A model generated the notes under the pieces. That model made no database searches and was not told the DNA's origin. It saw nothing but the letters and a program-made list of their open reading frames with translations. Below are positions 38,396 to 41,427 of a stretch of DNA of 41,427 nt, in pieces. Each line of letters begins with the position of its first letter. The stretch's first letter is position 1. The DNA is from Candidatus Nomurabacteria bacterium RIFCSPLOWO2_01_FULL_46_18 (GTDB lineage: Bacteria; Patescibacteriota; Minisyncoccia; Phycocordibacterales; UBA9973): contig MFVH01000001.1 of NCBI GenBank assembly GCA_001786015.1, positions 1-41,427 of the forward strand. The letters run 5' to 3'. The position numbers were made by a program, and so were the translations under genes.

Positions 38396-40072
38396 CTAGG
38401 AAACCTCTTGTTGATAACAGGTCTCGCAGTAGACTGCCTCCGGGCGGTCGGGGGAATATGAGGTTTCAAATTCGTTCGGGCACGTACTCGCGTGCCCGTG
38501 CCTTTCAATCGTACACATACATTTGCTGGGCCATAATTTTCTGGGATTACGCTTTTTCATCCGGTCTTGATGCCGGCATTCGAAATCTTTACGCGGAAGC
38601 GGCAGGTTCATTCGCTTGTAAAAATCAAATTCTGCTTTGGTGACGCGGAAATTCTTTTTGCAATCACGGCAAACCAGAACTTCTTTCAAAATTCCCTCAT
38701 TCAATTCTTCCCCCGTTTCTGGCATTTCATTTTCTTTAATAGTTTCCTTGCCATATGTGCCCGTTTTCGCGCCCTGCCAATTAAATCCTTTCTCTTTTGC
38801 TTCCTTCTCATTCATCGGGAAATATTCTTTGGCCAGAGTTTCGTTGTAACCAAAAGGAGAGAGCTTCGGTGGAAAGAATTCTCCGTAGATTTCTTCCTTT
38901 TTCATTTGCTCTATAATTTCGTCGCGCAACTTTTCGTAGTCTTCTTTGGGGTATTCTTTGTTTAGGATGTGGTAATTTTTCTTGTTGAGCCCCGCGCAAC
39001 CGAAACAGCTTTCGCAGTTATGTACGTTGTCACAATAATGAGTCTCGTTGGAGTACATTGGGTAGGTACAGACTATAGAGTTCCTATTCGAGAGACTGCC
39101 CATCACGTTGTAGCATCGTTCCGGCTTGTAATAAATATTGTTGCAATCCCAGCAGTCGATCGGAGATTCGACATCGGCCACATAAGAAGAATTTTTTACG
39201 TCCGTGGCGTCAAAAATTCTCACGCCGTCATAGCAGTTGTAGATGTAATCCCCCGTCACATTGTTGCATTTAGTCGCAAAGGCATATTTTACTATTGCGC
39301 TACCGCGAACTTTTTCGTATTTTTTCTTAGCTTCTTCTATCGACGCATAGTCTTTCAAAATTTCCGCTTTTCTCTTCTCGAATTCTTCCCGTGTTACCTG
39401 TTTGTTCTCGATGCAGTAAGAAAGGTTGCGACCATTGGTACAAAGAATGCAATTTTGGCAATTGCGCATGTCGAAAGAGAAGAGCACATTGACGCTGTCC
39501 TGGATTCTTTCGCCGTAGAGGCACTTGAAAGACTTTCGTGTGTCCACGCATTCATAGCAGAGCTCCGAATCATAGAGCGAAACACAGTCCATGCAGTTCT
39601 TCGAGCGGTGAATCAGGCGCGAGTACAGGCAATCTTCGTTGAATTCAGCGGCGAAAATGAGATAGCAGTTTTTATTTTCGCCTGCGTTGTTGCAGTAGTC
39701 AGAGTTGTGACTGCGAAGAGAAAGAAGTGCAATTCTCGGCACTTTATTTTTCAGTTCGCCGAATTGCGCGAGGAATGGGCGTTTCGGATCATATTCTGTC
39801 CCAAAGGAGAGCGGGTCCCATTTGTCGCTCCACCAGCAATCGTTGTCATAAACCGGAAAGGGGGTGCCGGCCGGGTAAATTGAAATTGTTTCTTTTTTAC
39901 AGAGGTCGCAGGTTCTTTTATAAAGCGTTCGTTCGTTGCGAAAGGCAAGCCGCCGCTGCATTCGGCAGTCCGGGCAGTAATTCGGGGGCGGAACCTTTAT
40001 CTGCTCGTAGAAAATCAGGTCCTCGTCCCGAATTTTGAAATCCTTTTTGCAATTCTTACAGTTTTTGCTCAT
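38396..40072 (-). CDS. Cysteine-rich, zinc-ribbon-repeat protein of unknown function
   Basis: 558 residues with several dozen cysteines, mostly as CxxC. It begins SKNCKNCKKDFKIRDEDL and continues VPPPNYCPDCRMQRRLAFRNERTLY; the same pattern (CRDCKKNFRVTKAEFDFYKRMNLPLPRKDFEC) recurs at the C-terminus, so the protein has a ribbon at each end. The centre (about 110-350) has regular Cys/Asn/Asp strands every 15-25 residues (CNNVTGDYIYNCYDG, DCWDCNNIYYKPERC) that look like a solenoid. No signal peptide. I associate this family with Patescibacteria; its function is unknown. It ends 3 bp from cca; acylphosphatase-like is 4 bp upstream. Confidence 0.7.
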   Translation of the reverse strand: MSKNCKNCKKDFKIRDEDLIFYEQIKVPPPNYCPDCRMQRRLAFRNERTLYKRTCDLCKKETISIYPAGTPFPVYDNDCWWSDKWDPLSFGTEYDPKRPFLAQFGELKNKVPRIALLSLRSHNSDYCNNAGENKNCYLIFAAEFNEDCLYSRLIHRSKNCMDCVSLYDSELCYECVDTRKSFKCLYGERIQDSVNVLFSFDMRNCQNCILCTNGRNLSYCIENKQVTREEFEKRKAEILKDYASIEEAKKKYEKVRGSAIVKYAFATKCNNVTGDYIYNCYDGVRIFDATDVKNSSYVADVESPIDCWDCNNIYYKPERCYNVMGSLSNRNSIVCTYPMYSNETHYCDNVHNCESCFGCAGLNKKNYHILNKEYPKEDYEKLRDEIIEQMKKEEIYGEFFPPKLSPFGYNETLAKEYFPMNEKEAKEKGFNWQGAKTGTYGKETIKENEMPETGEELNEGILKEVLVCRDCKKNFRVTKAEFDFYKRMNLPLPRKDFECRHQDRMKKRNPRKLWPSKCMCTIERHGHASTCPNEFETSYSPDRPEAVYCETCYQQEVS

Positions 40073-40076
40073 GAAT

Positions 40077-40352
40077 CTAACATCCTACTAATACACGAAA
40101 TCCTCGATTCTCGGCGGCTTCCCATTTTATGAAAAAATTTTCGACCGTTCCGAACATATTACCCTTTTCTATTTTCCGCGCGAACTCTTGCAAAGCCGGC
40201 TCTTCTCCTTCTGCCGTAACTCTAATGCTTCCGTCCGGCCGTGTAAAGACTGCCCCTCTAATTTCTAGCTCGGTGGCAATTCGTTCAATCCAACTAAAAG
40301 AATCTTTATTCAAGGCTCTCCCCCCTATTCCAATTTCGATCCCTCTTCTCAT
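40077..40352 (-). CDS. Acylphosphatase-like protein, probably inactive
   Basis: 91 residues with the acylphosphatase length and layout (GIGGRALNKDSFSWIERIATELEIRGAVFTRPDGSIRVTAEGEE). Active enzymes have GVGFR with the catalytic Arg and a WVRN Asn; here the corresponding stretches are KDSFSW and AVFTRP, so both key residues look replaced. It may bind rather than hydrolyse acyl phosphates. Its ATG follows a TATCAT box by 6 nt; the cysteine-rich gene is 4 bp downstream. Confidence 0.65.
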   Translation of the reverse strand: MRRGIEIGIGGRALNKDSFSWIERIATELEIRGAVFTRPDGSIRVTAEGEEPALQEFARKIEKGNMFGTVENFFIKWEAAENRGFRVLVGC

Positions 40353-40358
40353 ATTTAT

Positions 40359-40364
40359 ATGATA
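40359..40364 (-). promoter_or_regulatory. -10 box of the acylphosphatase-like / Cys-rich operon
   Basis: Minus-strand TATCAT, 6 nt before the ATG at 40352, with TGGACA 18 nt further upstream (40388-40383). Confidence 0.45.
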
Positions 40365-40469
40365 AACAAAGTTAAGTCATATTGTCCATAGATTTCGACA
40401 CTTATAACATTGTGGATACTAATATTAACAATATGTTTTTGTAAATTAGCATATTTTTGTCGGAAAAGA

Positions 40470-40497
40470 TTGACACAATTTATTTTCTTGCTATACT
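40470..40497 (+). promoter_or_regulatory. Promoter of the TrmB-like regulator
   Basis: TTGACA (40470-40475), 16 nt, TATACT (40492-40497), 6 nt, then the ATG at 40504. Consensus -35 and leaderless spacing. Confidence 0.7.
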
Positions 40498-40503
40498 TTA
40501 AGT

Positions 40504-41304
40504 ATGACAAAAGAAAATCGGGAGAATAATGAACTTAAAAATTTACTCATTGATGTCGGGCTCAAGGAGAAAGAGGCAGATGTCTATCTGGCAATTCTTG
40601 CCTTGGGTCAGGGCACGGCTTCGAAAATCGCTCGCCGAGCGCACATCGTCCGGACTACCGTTTACGATGTTTTGAGTTCTCTCTTCGACAAGGGCTTGGT
40701 GACCCTGACCGGCAAAGAGCCGAAGCAGGAATACGTGGCTGAATCGCCGGACAACCTAAAAATTTATCTTGAGAGTGAACTCGGGAAGAGAAAAACTGAT
40801 CTAGAAGACGCGAAACATGATCTGATTCCACAGCTCAAGTCAATTCACAACGTCGGCAACCGGCCGAAGGTGATGTTTTATGAGGGAGAAGAGGGAATGC
40901 GGAGGGTTTATGAAGATACACTCACATCGAGCGAACCGATTCGCGCCTATGCCGACATTGGGAACATGTATCGGGGGCTGCCGGGTTACTTTCCGGAGTA
41001 TTTCAAGCGGCGAGCGGAGGGGAATATAAAAATTCGCGCGATTATTCCCAATTCCAAAGAGGGGAGAGAACGCAAAAACTGCGACCAGGAAGAATTAAGA
41101 GAGAGCGCGCTCGTCCCGGAGAGCATGTTTCATTTCACGCCGGAGATAAACATCTATGACGACAAAGTAATGATCGCTTCTTGGCGCGAAAAATTGGGGA
41201 TTATCATCGTAAGCGAAGAAATCGCGGAGGCGATGAAAACTATTTTTGAGCTTTCTTGGGCGGAAGCGAGGCGGTTAGATCAAAAGGTTGAACAAAGAAC
41301 TTAA
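40504..41304 (+). CDS. TrmB-family HTH transcriptional regulator
   Basis: 266 residues. The N-terminal winged helix (about 10-80: GLKEKEADVYLAILALGQGTASKIARRAHIVRTTVYDVLSSLFDKGLV) is typical of the TrmB family, and a coiled segment (about 85-115) leads to the C-terminal PLD-like sensor domain (EGEEGMRRVYEDTL, VMIASWREKLGIIIVSEEIAEAM). Family members in archaea and bacteria control sugar or metal genes. Target here unknown. Ends overlapping the convergent tail of the next gene. Confidence 0.8.
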   Translation: MTKENRENNELKNLLIDVGLKEKEADVYLAILALGQGTASKIARRAHIVRTTVYDVLSSLFDKGLVTLTGKEPKQEYVAESPDNLKIYLESELGKRKTDLEDAKHDLIPQLKSIHNVGNRPKVMFYEGEEGMRRVYEDTLTSSEPIRAYADIGNMYRGLPGYFPEYFKRRAEGNIKIRAIIPNSKEGRERKNCDQEELRESALVPESMFHFTPEINIYDDKVMIASWREKLGIIIVSEEIAEAMKTIFELSWAEARRLDQKVEQRT

Positions 41305-41427
41305 GAGTTAGGATTGCCAAGAGAACTTGGCACGAAAAATTTTTCGAAAAATTTGGTGCTGTAGGGGGAGAGATTGAAAAGAACGGCCAGGGTGAAAAGA
41401 ATCAGAGAAAAGCCGGTGCTCAAAAAT
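41301..41427 (-). CDS. C-terminus of a probable membrane protein, cut by the window edge
   Basis: The minus-strand frame from the right edge to a TAA at 41301-41303 reads FLSTGFSLILFTLAVLFNLSPYSTK and continues to GNPNS, with a hydrophobic helix. It overlaps the TrmB-like stop by 4 nt. Too short for identification. Confidence 0.45.
   Translation of the reverse strand, partial: FLSTGFSLILFTLAVLFNLSPYSTKFFEKFFVPSSLGNPNS

Noticed and set aside
38969..39883. A 304-codon plus-strand open frame
   Set aside because: Antisense to the cysteine-rich gene; its composition (many Val, Ala, Arg) follows from Cys/Asn codons on the other strand and it shows no motif.
40411..40418. DnaA box in the gap before the TrmB-like gene
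   Set aside because: Minus strand reads GTATCCACA, with a mismatch at the first base; single and likely chance.
1..41427. UGA recoded as Gly, as in Gracilibacteria or Absconditabacteria
   Set aside because: The helicase gene ends in UGA at its expected C-terminus, and the recognisable genes have no in-frame UGA.

Overview
The window reads as a chromosomal segment of a Patescibacteria / Candidate Phyla Radiation bacterium, most like a Parcubacteria lineage. This is inferred from several things together: short compact genes in the standard code (UGA is a stop, for example at the end of the UvrD-like helicase gene), shortened YebC and YidC, a PolA without a proofreading domain, a Gram-positive-like type IV secretion locus with PrgI and VirB4 but no relaxase, tRNA genes without encoded CCA, and a cysteine-rich protein family I associate with these bacteria. 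No rRNA, CRISPR array, phage or classical IS transposase was seen.

Layout. 1-5.5 kb: partial HolA-like gene, a small methyltransferase and polA on the minus strand; then, divergently, a GspE/PilB ATPase and a LOG-family protein. 5.5-5.7 kb: a candidate structured ncRNA on the minus strand. 5.8-7.9 kb: ruvB-yebC-ruvC. 7.9-11.9 kb: a small acidic protein, tyrS and a class A penicillin-binding protein. 11.9-16.3 kb: the replication and ribosome/membrane core dnaN-dnaA / rpmH-rnpA-yidD-yidC-jag, with likely origin sequence beside dnaA. 16.3-29.2 kb: a minus-strand type IV secretion-like operon (EF-hand anchor protein, large secreted protein, VirB6/TrbL, PrgI, VirB4-like N-domain protein, VirB4 ATPase, Ig-like secreted protein, VirB2-like/M15 peptidase fusion, anchored beta-propeller). 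29.3-32.1 kb: ksgA and a UvrD/PcrA helicase. 32.1-33.5 kb: a structured leader and a LysM-M23 cell-wall hydrolase. 33.5-36.2 kb: ZIP transporter, tRNA-Gly, cupredoxin-DoxX-VKOR redox genes, tRNA-Pro, yraN. 36.2-38.4 kb: parS-like sites, three tRNAs and the CCA-adding enzyme. 38.4-41.4 kb: cysteine-rich protein, degenerate acylphosphatase, TrmB-like regulator and the tail of a membrane protein.

Three genome-wide habits stand out. First, many genes have a TATAAT-like -10 box ending only 6-8 nt before the start codon, so their mRNAs should be leaderless; in two further cases an mRNA start codon lies 1 nt after a tRNA 3' end, so tRNA processing would give nearly leaderless mRNAs. Second, several families of short palindromic or tandem repeats have entered protein genes in frame (yraN, cca, ksgA, pcrA, the propeller gene, a T4SS gene) and also sit in tRNA leaders; one family is always read in the same frame, giving a PA-x-x-K peptide. 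This resembles the Rickettsia palindromic elements in logic, though not in sequence. Third, a perfect parS-type palindrome with four degenerate copies lies within 900 bp around yraN and cca.

The most novel-looking protein system is the type IV secretion-like locus, with a pilin-like membrane module fused to a peptidoglycan peptidase and no relaxase or coupling protein in view. It may be a cell-surface or DNA-transfer apparatus of a host-associated, reduced bacterium.
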